NCBI GenBank assembly: GCA_021209225.1 | Contig: JAJOIW010000154.1 | Location: 1-38,216 of the forward strand | From: Verrucomicrobiota bacterium | GTDB taxonomy: Bacteria > Verrucomicrobiota > Verrucomicrobiia > Limisphaerales > JAJOIW01 | Length of the DNA stretch: 38,216 nucleotides | Direction of reading: 5' to 3' | In this document: positions 29,939 through 38,216 of the stretch, piece by piece | Position numbering within the stretch: position 1 is the stretch's first letter | Layout: each line of letters opens with the position of its first letter | The notes under the pieces: generated by a model | The model's input: the letters and a program-made list of their open reading frames with translations, nothing else | Told to the model about the DNA's origin: nothing | Database searches by the model: none | Position numbers and translations under genes: made by a program

Positions 29939-30700
29939 ATGAAAAATAAGGTGTCCATCCTTGTCCTTGTCTATGGACCGCATCATGAATTGGCCAGGCG
30001 ATGCCTCAAATCCATTTTGCAGAATTTGAATCCAAAGGATTACCAATTGATCGTTGGGGCCAATCAACCCTGTCAGGAGACCCGGGAATTCCTGCACTCC
30101 ATCAGGGATTCAATCGATGTATTGATTGAGAGTTCGGTGAATTTGTATAAAAGTCCCATGATGTCGCGCATGCTGGAAGTGGCTGATGGGGACTTGATCT
30201 GGTGGTTTGATGATGATTCCCACATCAAATCTCCTGAGGCTTTGACCTGGTGGACCGACTGTGTGGCGATATCTGGGCCAGAGGTTGTGCAGTGGGGGGA
30301 TATTTGGTATGTGGAGAATCCTACACCTCTTGCTGGAGCTGCCTCACTTCAGGAATTTGTCATCGGATCGCCATGGTTCCGGGGCCTGCCACCTCCATCA
30401 GAGACTGTCGGCGGCAAAGGAGTCACAGAATTTAATGGAAAACCCGGTGGAGACCCGCGCTGGTTTTTTGCAACTGGCGGATGCTGGATGGCCCGACACG
30501 ATTCACTTAAATATCTGAACTGGCCGGACCCACGCCTCGTCATCGAGTTTGAGGATGTCATCCTGGGTGAGGCCATTCGCCAGGCTGGCTGGGTCACACG
30601 TCATGTGGGACAACTAGGCGTCCACATCAATGATTGCTCCCGCCGGTGGACCGAATCCGTCGCGCATGAATTTGCCCTTTCGCGAATCCATACATCCTGA
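29939..30700 (+). CDS. Family 2 (GT-A fold) glycosyltransferase
   Basis: VSILVLVYGPHHELARRCLKSILQN...YQLIVGANQ, LIWWFDDDSHI (DxD-like motif), ATGGCWMARHDSL. Confidence 0.8.
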   Translation: MKNKVSILVLVYGPHHELARRCLKSILQNLNPKDYQLIVGANQPCQETREFLHSIRDSIDVLIESSVNLYKSPMMSRMLEVADGDLIWWFDDDSHIKSPEALTWWTDCVAISGPEVVQWGDIWYVENPTPLAGAASLQEFVIGSPWFRGLPPPSETVGGKGVTEFNGKPGGDPRWFFATGGCWMARHDSLKYLNWPDPRLVIEFEDVILGEAIRQAGWVTRHVGQLGVHINDCSRRWTESVAHEFALSRIHTS

Positions 30701-30724
30701 TCCTCCCCTTCACCCGCTGTAATA

Positions 30725-31858
30725 ATGAATGAGAATTTGAATGAGTTTGGTGCACAACTGACCAAAGACATGCATTCCTGGGCTTCAGGACAGCTCAGGG
30801 ATGAGGAGTTTCCTTTCGATACCCGGGCTCTGGATCTGTTCCGTCTGCAATACCAGGCTGTCACACCCTACCAACAATGGTGCAACCAATCCGGCATTTC
30901 TCCTCAATCGATCACATCCTGGAATCAGATTCCTGTCATTCCTGCATCCAGTTTCAAGCAATTGGACTGGACCAGTATTCCCGAAGCGCAACGTGTGAAT
31001 TTCTTCGCCTCCAGTGGCACGACCGGGGAGCATCGCAGCCACCATCACCATGGGAAGGAATCATTAATAATCTATGAAACCTCGCTTTTGGCCAGTTTCG
31101 AGCGACTGTTCCTGAGTATGACAAACTCACAATCCATTGCCTTCCGCTTTGGATTTCTGGTTCCCCCATCTATTGATGTGCCACATTCCTCGCTCGCTCA
31201 TATGATGGAAACCATACGCCGCAAATGGGATTCTCAGAATCCTCCAACCTACCTGAGCCATTGTAATTCCTCCAATCTCTGGGTTTTGAATGAGCAGAAA
31301 ATCCGGGCATTTTTTCACAAAATTTCGGAAAATCCATCGATCCCGGTTTGTTTGATGGGAACTGCCTTCTCATTCATCCACCTGTTGGATTGGGGTGGGA
31401 CAGAGAGATTATCCCTGGAACTGCCACCGGGATCAGTGATCCTGGAGACAGGTGGTTACAAAGGACAATCCAGAGAGGTCACCCGGGTCGAACTTCACCA
31501 GATGATCGCTTCCACCTTCAAAATCGGGCTGGATAAAATAGTCACAGAATATGGAATGAGTGAATTGAGTTCTCAGGCGTACCGTCGCCCAGGATCTCCC
31601 CCGAATCCTTTCTGCACCCCTCCCTGGATGCGGATTCGAATCATAAACCCGGAGGATGGCCGGGAAGCCCTGACCGGACAAACTGGTATGATTCAAATCT
31701 TTGACCTGGCGAATGTCTATTCGGTAATGGCCTTGGAGACTCAGGACCTGGGATCCAGCTGGACCAACGGCTTCGAACTTTATGGGCGAGCTTCCACAAG
31801 TGAACCAAAAGGTTGTTCCCTCTTCGAATCCGGTCTATCTTCTGGTTTCATTCATTAG
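30725..31858 (+). CDS. LuxE-like acyl-protein synthetase
   Basis: FRLQYQAVTPYQQWC..., IPVIPASSFKQLDW, FFASSGTTGEHRSHHHH (adenylation P-loop-like), TEYGMSELSSQAYR. Confidence 0.82.
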   Translation: MNENLNEFGAQLTKDMHSWASGQLRDEEFPFDTRALDLFRLQYQAVTPYQQWCNQSGISPQSITSWNQIPVIPASSFKQLDWTSIPEAQRVNFFASSGTTGEHRSHHHHGKESLIIYETSLLASFERLFLSMTNSQSIAFRFGFLVPPSIDVPHSSLAHMMETIRRKWDSQNPPTYLSHCNSSNLWVLNEQKIRAFFHKISENPSIPVCLMGTAFSFIHLLDWGGTERLSLELPPGSVILETGGYKGQSREVTRVELHQMIASTFKIGLDKIVTEYGMSELSSQAYRRPGSPPNPFCTPPWMRIRIINPEDGREALTGQTGMIQIFDLANVYSVMALETQDLGSSWTNGFELYGRASTSEPKGCSLFESGLSSGFIH

Positions 31859-31861
31859 ATC

Positions 31862-33229
31862 ATGGAATTGCAGCTTCCGGATTTCTTTTTGGCGGACCTC
31901 CCTGATGGGGTGGAGCTTAGTGTCAGCATGATAGATCAAGCCTGTGACCGCTTGAAAGAAAATGCCGACCAGTACCTGAAAAACCGGACCACCAGCCAGC
32001 TTGTGCATAGTCTTTGCCAATTGGCAGATAACTGGCTGGATCCCGAATTCCCATTCCGACAAAAGTTGATCGAAGAAGGTCCCGCACAATCCGGGTTTTC
32101 CTTGGATGTTCTCATGGACGGGATGGATCGCATGTTCCAGCAATGGAAGCCGGACCACTTTGAATTCTGGCTCGTCCAGGAATTTGGCCATGCCGAACGC
32201 ATCGACTACCTGGCCTCCAATCGCCTGGAAGCACGGGAAAATAAATCCAGTCGTGCCCGTGGACCGCGGCTGATAACGCACATCTGCTCAGGAAATCTGC
32301 CGGTCCCGTGTATTATGTCGATGGTTTGTGGTCTGATGGTGCGATCGGCTCAATTCATCAAATGTGCCTCAGGTGCCTCATATATCCCACGGCTTTTTGC
32401 CCATTCCCTCTACCAGCATGACCCCAAAATGGCTGCCTGCATCGAATTGGCAGAATGGAAAGGTGGATTGGAACCCATTGAAAATATCCTCTTCGAAAAA
32501 TCCGATGTGGTCACTGCCACCGGAAGCGACAAGTCCATCGAGGCCATTCAATCCAGAGTCCCCCGCCAGAAAAAATTCCTGAATTACGGTCAGCGGCTCA
32601 GTTTTGGTTTCATTTCCAAAAAGGCGTTGAGTGGGCTGGGACTCAGGCGATTGATTGAAGACGCAGCCAGAGATGTCATGATCTGGGATCAGCAGGGATG
32701 CCTGTCTCCACATGTTTACTATGTGCAGCATAAAGGTGTCGTTCCAGCCGAAAAATTCGCCGAGCTTCTGGCAGAAGAACTGGAACGTTACCGCTTATCT
32801 TTCCCACGCTCACCCCTTTCTGTGGAAGAATCCGCTGCCATTCGGTCCCGCCGCCATTTTTATCATGTTCGTGCGGCAACCAGCAAAGATACTCTTCCGT
32901 TTTTCAGCAATGATGGCACGGACTGGTCGGTCGTCTATGAGGATGAAATCCGATTCCAGATCTCATGTGGCAATCGCTTTATCTATGTCAAAGGTGTGCA
33001 TTCCTTGGATGAAGCCCTCCACGGCGCTGAACCAATCCAGCACAAAGTGTCCACTGTGGCACTCGGCGCCGCCGATGATGAAGCAGAGGAATTCGCACTT
33101 CAGATCGCTCAATGGGGCGCTCCAAGAATCTGCCCCATAGGCAAAATGCAGCACCCTCCCCTTCACTGGAGACATGACGGAAAACCTGCCCTCGCCGAGC
33201 TGGTCCAATGGACCGATTGGGAACTGTGA
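31862..33229 (+). CDS. LuxC-like acyl-CoA / fatty acid reductase
   Basis: THICSGNLPVPCIMSMVCGLMVRSAQFIKCASGASYIPRLFAHSL, VVTATGSDKSIEAIQSRVPRQKKFLNYGQRLSFGFI, DAARDVMIWDQQGCLSPHVYYV (catalytic Cys context). Confidence 0.85.
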   Translation: MELQLPDFFLADLPDGVELSVSMIDQACDRLKENADQYLKNRTTSQLVHSLCQLADNWLDPEFPFRQKLIEEGPAQSGFSLDVLMDGMDRMFQQWKPDHFEFWLVQEFGHAERIDYLASNRLEARENKSSRARGPRLITHICSGNLPVPCIMSMVCGLMVRSAQFIKCASGASYIPRLFAHSLYQHDPKMAACIELAEWKGGLEPIENILFEKSDVVTATGSDKSIEAIQSRVPRQKKFLNYGQRLSFGFISKKALSGLGLRRLIEDAARDVMIWDQQGCLSPHVYYVQHKGVVPAEKFAELLAEELERYRLSFPRSPLSVEESAAIRSRRHFYHVRAATSKDTLPFFSNDGTDWSVVYEDEIRFQISCGNRFIYVKGVHSLDEALHGAEPIQHKVSTVALGAADDEAEEFALQIAQWGAPRICPIGKMQHPPLHWRHDGKPALAELVQWTDWEL

Positions 33230-33491
33230 TCATCACTCTCTCCTCAGATTGCTGCTTTCAGTGAAACATTACGGATCCGGATTGGGAAAATCGCACTGCT
33301 GCAAAACCGCACAACCCCAGCTCACCAGCCCGCAGAAATTATTCCGAACATCCCCAATACATACCCGGTTCCACAAATTAACCCACCCCGGCATTCCAAT
33401 TCATAGCTCAATCATCATGACAGAGAAAAAATCTCATCCACCCACGAGATTCTTTGAAAGCAATCAGGAACCATTCCGGTAGTTATTCATG

Positions 33492-33527
33492 CCGACAGGA
33501 TTGAATGATGAACATTCATCCTGTCGG
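33492..33527. repeat. REP-like inverted repeat sharing an 11-mer with the 5368-5435 element
   Basis: CCGACAGGATTGAATG - ATGAA - CATTCATCCTGTCGG, one bulged base. Shares CGACAGGATTG. Confidence 0.65.
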
Positions 33528-33558
33528 TATCACAAAATCAAACCCTGGACCTAAACAA

Positions 33559-33582
33559 AAACCCCGCCGGGTGGCGGGGTTT
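33559..33582. terminator. Bidirectional Rho-independent terminator between convergent operons
   Basis: AAACCCCGCC-GGGT-GGCGGGGTTT, with A-rich 5' side (CTAAACAAA) and T-rich 3' side (TTTCCATTTTTT). Confidence 0.85.
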
Positions 33583-33624
33583 CCATTTTTTAAAATTATT
33601 TTTAAGTTTCCGGCAAAGCAGAAT

Positions 33625-34086
33625 TTATTCCTTTTCCTGGAGGACTAAGCCTTCCGGCCACTTGGCCCCCTGGTCGATCCAGGCGCGAAATAAACCAATC
33701 TGCTCAGGGGTTAATTTTGGATACTTATCCCGCTTATCCACCACGGGCATCCACAGTTCTTCATCTTTGGTCGAATCCGCCATGAAATGGATCAGCGGAC
33801 TCTTGTCCGACTTTTTATCCACGATCGATTTAACCTTCGAACTGCCTCCCGCGATCGTCTTCTCCCGCGTTTCCATCGAATATTTCGACTTTGGCCGACG
33901 ACCCGAATGGCACCCGATACAGGACTTCTCAATCAAGGGTTGGATGTCTTTCACAAAATCCACCTGCTTGGATGACACTGGGGGGATTTTGGCGGCATCA
34001 TACTCATATTCCTCTGCCGATACCAGCTGCACCATCCCGACTGCAAGGAGCGGGACCACATATTTGATCAGAATTTGCTTTTTCAT
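33625..34086 (-). CDS. Secreted c-type cytochrome (planctomycete cytochrome C type)
   Basis: Signal peptide MKKQILIKYVVPLLAVGMVQLVSA, CIGCH heme motif in VDFVKDIQPLIEKSCIGCHSGRRPKSKYSMETREKTIAGG, PKLTPEQIGLFRAWIDQGAKWPEG. Confidence 0.88.
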   Translation of the reverse strand: MKKQILIKYVVPLLAVGMVQLVSAEEYEYDAAKIPPVSSKQVDFVKDIQPLIEKSCIGCHSGRRPKSKYSMETREKTIAGGSSKVKSIVDKKSDKSPLIHFMADSTKDEELWMPVVDKRDKYPKLTPEQIGLFRAWIDQGAKWPEGLVLQEKE

Positions 34087-34250
34087 ACGACGTATTTTTC
34101 ATCCATCACATGCCTGTCATGACCTGGATCAGACGAGCTGAATTCAAAGGGAATTCACCCAATTCTCCAAACTCTTCTCCTGAGACAATCCTGCCACAAC
34201 TTTAGTTCAATCGGCATTCAATCCCTTGATTTACAAAGGAAACTGCCACC

Positions 34251-35408
34251 TCATTTCATAAATGGAATATCCTTCCAGGTGCCAGTGCGGGCGGATTCCA
34301 ATACGGCATCGCACACATACTGTGTGTTGAGAGCATCTTTGAAACTCGGAGCCACCGGCGGGTTGCCAGCTTCAAGGGCTTTGAGAAACTCATAGACACC
34401 ATGGACAAATGAATGCTCATAGCCGATCTGCAGACCAGGCACCCACCAGTTCCCCATGTAGGGATGATCTCCACCATCGGTCACATGGATGTCCCGCCAT
34501 CCACGCACCCGGCCCTCATCCGCATGATCAAAATACTTCATCCGATGCAAATCGTGAAGATCCCAGGAAATCGAGCTGTTCTCACCATTAATCTCAAATG
34601 TGTATAAGGCTTTGTGCCCGCGTGCATACCGCGTGGACTCAAATAACCCCAAGGACCCATTGGCGAACCTCGCCAGAAATGCGCAAGCATCGTCAATACC
34701 AACCTTCTCGATGGATCCTGTCAGATTGTGCTTGCGTTCCTTGATGAATGTCTCGGTCATGGCAGTCACGGATTGGATAGGTCCATTGATCCAGATGGCC
34801 GTGTCCAGACAATGGGCCAGCAGATCACCCGTCACACCAGATCCTGCCGCATTGACATCCAGACGCCACAGCGCTGCACCCCCTTGCGGCAGTTCCGGAT
34901 TGATGGTCCAATCCTGCAGGAAATTCGCACGGTAATGGAAAATTTTACCCATTTTGCCTTCCGCCACAATTTGCTTGGCAAGTGTCACAGCCGGAACAAA
35001 ACGGTAGTTGTACCAGACCATGTTCGGCAGGCCTTTGGACTCGACAACCTCAACCATCCGCTCGCCTTCCGCGGCGTTCATGGACAATGGCTTTTCACAA
35101 AGAATCATCTTCCCGGCCTCAGCCGCCGCAATCGCAATCTCAGCATGCATGTTATTCGGCGTGCAGATGTCGATCGCATCAATGTCTTTTCTCTCTATCA
35201 ACCGACGCCAGTCGGTCTCCGTCGTTTCCCAACCCCACTTGTCAGCAAAGGACTTCAACTGGTCCTGATTCCGCCCACAGGCCGCTTTCAACACGGGCTC
35301 ATACTCCGTATCGAAAAAGTTGCAGACCCTGCGATACCCGTTGGAATGGGTGCGGCCCATGAATCCATATCCAATGATTCCAACGTTCAACTTCTTTTCT
35401 TTGGCCAT
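34251..35408 (-). CDS. Gfo/Idh/MocA-family oxidoreductase
   Basis: Rossmann [51 protein letters not shown] (EKP motif). Start [10 protein letters not shown] at 35408. Confidence 0.95.
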   Translation of the reverse strand: MAKEKKLNVGIIGYGFMGRTHSNGYRRVCNFFDTEYEPVLKAACGRNQDQLKSFADKWGWETTETDWRRLIERKDIDAIDICTPNNMHAEIAIAAAEAGKMILCEKPLSMNAAEGERMVEVVESKGLPNMVWYNYRFVPAVTLAKQIVAEGKMGKIFHYRANFLQDWTINPELPQGGAALWRLDVNAAGSGVTGDLLAHCLDTAIWINGPIQSVTAMTETFIKERKHNLTGSIEKVGIDDACAFLARFANGSLGLFESTRYARGHKALYTFEINGENSSISWDLHDLHRMKYFDHADEGRVRGWRDIHVTDGGDHPYMGNWWVPGLQIGYEHSFVHGVYEFLKALEAGNPPVAPSFKDALNTQYVCDAVLESARTGTWKDIPFMK

Positions 35409-35451
35409 AAATTCCCTATTTTCTTGCGTTAATTTACAATTTTTTGCCCAA

Positions 35452-36489
35452 TCATGCGTTCCATCCACAGGTGTTGCGCACCTCAATCATCTTGGCCAGA
35501 ATGGTGTTCCAGGTCGCCGGATCCTCCAGGGTCGCGTTCGAAAACATACATCCATCCCAACAAATATGCTCAATCCCCCGCGATGGCGCGTCCTTCAACC
35601 AATAGGACGCACATTTCGCGATGTCCAGCTTTCCATTGGGATCGTCCGCACGACAATGCTTGCCCGTCTTGTCATGCGACCCAGCCCCATGCACCTCGCC
35701 ATCATTCTGGGCCACATGAAAATCAATCGTCCATGGCCTCAGCTTATCCGTCATCTTCTCATATGCCGCATAAAACTCCTCCATCGTGTAAGGCTCCTTC
35801 AATAAGGCATATTCGGGCGCATTGTAACCCATCAAATAAAGGTAGGTATGCGCCAGATCCGCCTGGAATCCAAGCGTCCCCGGCATCCCGACCGCCTCCA
35901 ACAAATCCAGCATGTCTTTCCAGCTGTGCATCCCCGCCCAACATATCTCTCCCTCAGCTGCCAATCTCTCCCCGTGGTCCGCGGCAATCGTCGCCGCTTC
36001 CCGGAATGTCTCAGCTATCCTCGACGTATTCGCCTTCGCATCCTCACGCCACTTCTGAACACCAAATTCCGCCGAGTCAATCCGTATAACACCATACTTC
36101 CTCACCCCATGCTCGTTGAATATCCCAGCTATCCGACAAGCCATCTTCACCGCTTCCAGAAACTTGGCCCGCGCCTCAGAATCTCCCATCGCCGAATCCC
36201 CGACCGTACCAGGCCAAACCGGCGCCACCAAAGAACCCACCGAAAATCCTTTGCCAGCTATCAAATCCGCTATCTTCCTCAACTCATCCTCACTCGCGGC
36301 CGGATTCGTATGCGGTAAAAATAAAAAATAATCGATCCCGTCAAACTTCTGCCCACCCAGCTCCGCAGCAGCCGTCAATTCCAACATGCGCTCCAATCCA
36401 ATAGGCGGCTCCTGGCCAACCCCATCACCCTTCCCTACCAGTCCAGGCCACATCGCATTGTGTATCTTTGGAAATAATTTGACACTCAT
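35452..36489 (-). CDS. Sugar phosphate isomerase/epimerase (xylose-isomerase-like TIM barrel)
   Basis: [19 protein letters not shown]..., [80 protein letters not shown]. Confidence 0.88.
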   Translation of the reverse strand: MSVKLFPKIHNAMWPGLVGKGDGVGQEPPIGLERMLELTAAAELGGQKFDGIDYFLFLPHTNPAASEDELRKIADLIAGKGFSVGSLVAPVWPGTVGDSAMGDSEARAKFLEAVKMACRIAGIFNEHGVRKYGVIRIDSAEFGVQKWREDAKANTSRIAETFREAATIAADHGERLAAEGEICWAGMHSWKDMLDLLEAVGMPGTLGFQADLAHTYLYLMGYNAPEYALLKEPYTMEEFYAAYEKMTDKLRPWTIDFHVAQNDGEVHGAGSHDKTGKHCRADDPNGKLDIAKCASYWLKDAPSRGIEHICWDGCMFSNATLEDPATWNTILAKMIEVRNTCGWNA

Positions 36490-36542
36490 AATAATTTGTT
36501 TAAGACGTTTAGTTATGCTGATTAGTTAAACAGTTGGGTAAT

Positions 36543-37808
36543 TCAGGATCGGCTGTAAGCCCCGACTTCCGGCGCCTGAGGGTTGACTTCCGGTCCAAAG
36601 TATCTCAGGACAACCAACGGATCGGTGGACGAGGTATTTTCAAAAGTCACCCCGGCCAGGGCGGCGGATTCCGTGGCAAAAACCTCATCCTGAGTCAGTT
36701 GGTTGAAACGGATAAGTTTTGGGCAATCCAGGGTGAGATGGTTCATTTTTCCCTGTCCCTGGGTGACAATGAGACCATAGGCCCCGTTGTCGCGGATGGT
36801 GCACTTCACTCCTGGTTGGATGGTGAGTTCCTTGGCTGAAAAGAACTGGAATCCCTTGATGCGGCCGTAAACAATCCACTGATCGAGATACCCTTCTGAC
36901 CGGGTGTCCGCGACCGGGATGGGTTCGAGGTAATGGTTTTCTTTGAAGTGATCATCGACATTGCCTTCCCAATCCAGCTGATCGACAATGAAGTCGAGGT
37001 CCTTGTGGCGGTCTTTAGGCATGTCTTTGACCAGCAGTTCCCAAGGAACCTCGCGGCCTTCGACGAGGGATTGATACATTCCAAAGACGTCGGACCCCCA
37101 CTGCGGCTCGTAGGTGCAGAGAGAGCCGGGGGCGTGGAGCAGGCAGGGATCAATCAACCAGCCGGTGCCGGGTTTGAGCCGATAGGCACGGGAGAGATCC
37201 AGGATTCCATTGTCCCCCTTGTTCCAGTTCTCCAGGCAGCGGCGCACCTGTTCCCGGGTGGTGCCGGGCTCTAGCCCCATGAAAGTGTAAGGAAAATTGT
37301 TTCCCACATTGTTGTGCTGCGGCGGAAAGTAGTAGGATTCCGGCTTCCCTTCCTGCCCGACCAGGGCGGCCTGCTCCGCGTTCTGGTGCATGTGATGGGG
37401 GATAGGTCCCATATTATCAAAAAACTTGGAGTAAACTGGCCACTTGGAATACTTGTTCCATATGGCGCTGCCGATGAGATCCGCACCGCATTCAGCCACG
37501 GCTTGCTGGAGAGTGAACCGTTCGCGCCCCACCACCACATAGCTCAGCCCCTCGTCATGTTCGCGGTTGTCATTTGCCGCAGGAGTCGTGGAGGCAAACC
37601 ACCTTTCATCAATTCCTCCACGATTCAACCCGTACGCATAAAGATCGTCCGGATGCAACTTCAATCGCTTACCGGGTTGTAGAAAGGAACGGGGAACCCA
37701 ACAAGGGGCTAAGCGCAGCAAGCCTCCTGATTCCTCCAGTGCTGCGTCGACCTTACTACGAATATTTGAACTGACTGTCGTCAATTGCTGAACTGTCTGG
37801 GCTTTCAT
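36543..37808 (-). CDS. Cupin-fold, mannose-6-phosphate-isomerase-like protein
   Basis: GPIPHHMHQNAEQAALVGQEGKPESYYFPPQHNN, GTGWLIDPCLLHAPGSLCTYEPQWGSDVF. Likely start MKAQTVQQL at 37808; frame is open upstream to the TGA at 38064-38066. Confidence 0.7.
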   Translation of the reverse strand: MKAQTVQQLTTVSSNIRSKVDAALEESGGLLRLAPCWVPRSFLQPGKRLKLHPDDLYAYGLNRGGIDERWFASTTPAANDNREHDEGLSYVVVGRERFTLQQAVAECGADLIGSAIWNKYSKWPVYSKFFDNMGPIPHHMHQNAEQAALVGQEGKPESYYFPPQHNNVGNNFPYTFMGLEPGTTREQVRRCLENWNKGDNGILDLSRAYRLKPGTGWLIDPCLLHAPGSLCTYEPQWGSDVFGMYQSLVEGREVPWELLVKDMPKDRHKDLDFIVDQLDWEGNVDDHFKENHYLEPIPVADTRSEGYLDQWIVYGRIKGFQFFSAKELTIQPGVKCTIRDNGAYGLIVTQGQGKMNHLTLDCPKLIRFNQLTQDEVFATESAALAGVTFENTSSTDPLVVLRYFGPEVNPQAPEVGAYSRS

Positions 37809-38063
37809 TCCAATATCACTCTTTTCCAAATTCCGTCTGCCCACCTCCGACTTCATGTGCCAATCCCAATCAGGAAGCTGAATCCCGGAGGTCTGGGCCA
37901 GCTGAATGTCAGGAGTATAAACAGTCGGCCCCCGGTTTTGCACGAAATTTCCGCACACCAATTGTCCGATTTTTCCACCCCAACCGCTCGGAACAATAAT
38001 GTGCCTGACACGTTGTTCCGGCGGCTCAAGCGGATCCGGCCAGCATTCTTCCCACTGCGGATG

Positions 38064-38216
38064 TCAGTTTGCGGAAAAATCGGGATGCGGATGTGGAATG
38101 AAGTCGATTTCCTGGAAGGCGGCAACCTCGGTCAACCAGATTTCCTGGACATAGGTAACGTGGGTCGGGTGGTTGTTGTAAAAATCATAGTCGGCCTGAC
38201 TGGCGAACTGCATGGA
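38064..38216 (-). CDS. C-terminal end of a Dabb (stress-responsive A/B barrel) domain protein, truncated by window edge
   Basis: Own translation: ...SMQFASQADYDFYNNHPTHVTYVQEIWLTEVAAFQEIDFIPHPHPDFSAN*. Confidence 0.65.
   Translation of the reverse strand, partial: SMQFASQADYDFYNNHPTHVTYVQEIWLTEVAAFQEIDFIPHPHPDFSAN

Noticed and set aside
34728-35432. 234-aa plus-strand ORF opposite Gfo/Idh
   Set aside because: Antisense to a confident oxidoreductase; no independent support.
35454-36318. Plus-strand ORFs rich in Pro/Ser/His opposite the sugar isomerase
   Set aside because: Low-complexity antisense translation of a real gene.

Overview
About 38 kb of bacterial chromosome, probably from the Planctomycetota/Verrucomicrobiota group (inferred from the planctomycete-type cytochrome, Gfo/Idh and sugar-isomerase sets, a PPC-like secreted protein and a tandem ModA-like binding protein). 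From left to right: a secreted S8 protease (-) divergent from a TolC-like efflux protein (+); small membrane proteins and a TVGYGD ion channel (-); a core rpmH-rnpA-yidC-jag block (-); a lipoprotein-like gene of unknown function; Prc/Tsp protease; rsmI; a PPC-like secreted protein next to a molybdate-type ABC transporter; DUF554; a sugar isomerase; a serine hydrolase plus NamZ (DUF1343) unit; a CE15-like esterase; MarR; a GT2-LuxE-LuxC operon; and a (-) strand cytochrome / Gfo-Idh / sugar isomerase / ManA-like cupin / Dabb cluster. Two things stand out. First, there is a dense run of single-base lesions between about 12 and 29.3 kb. Most are +1, and most of those fall in homopolymers. They break at least eight genes, and several fall between a signal peptide and the mature domain or at a domain junction. 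Sequencing error is the default explanation, but it needs checking. Second, there is a compact GT2-LuxE-LuxC cassette with no luxAB in the window. Minor items include a pair of REP-like palindromes that share an 11-mer and small ORFs missing from the ORF track. I found no CRISPR array, rRNA, confident tRNA, or transposase.
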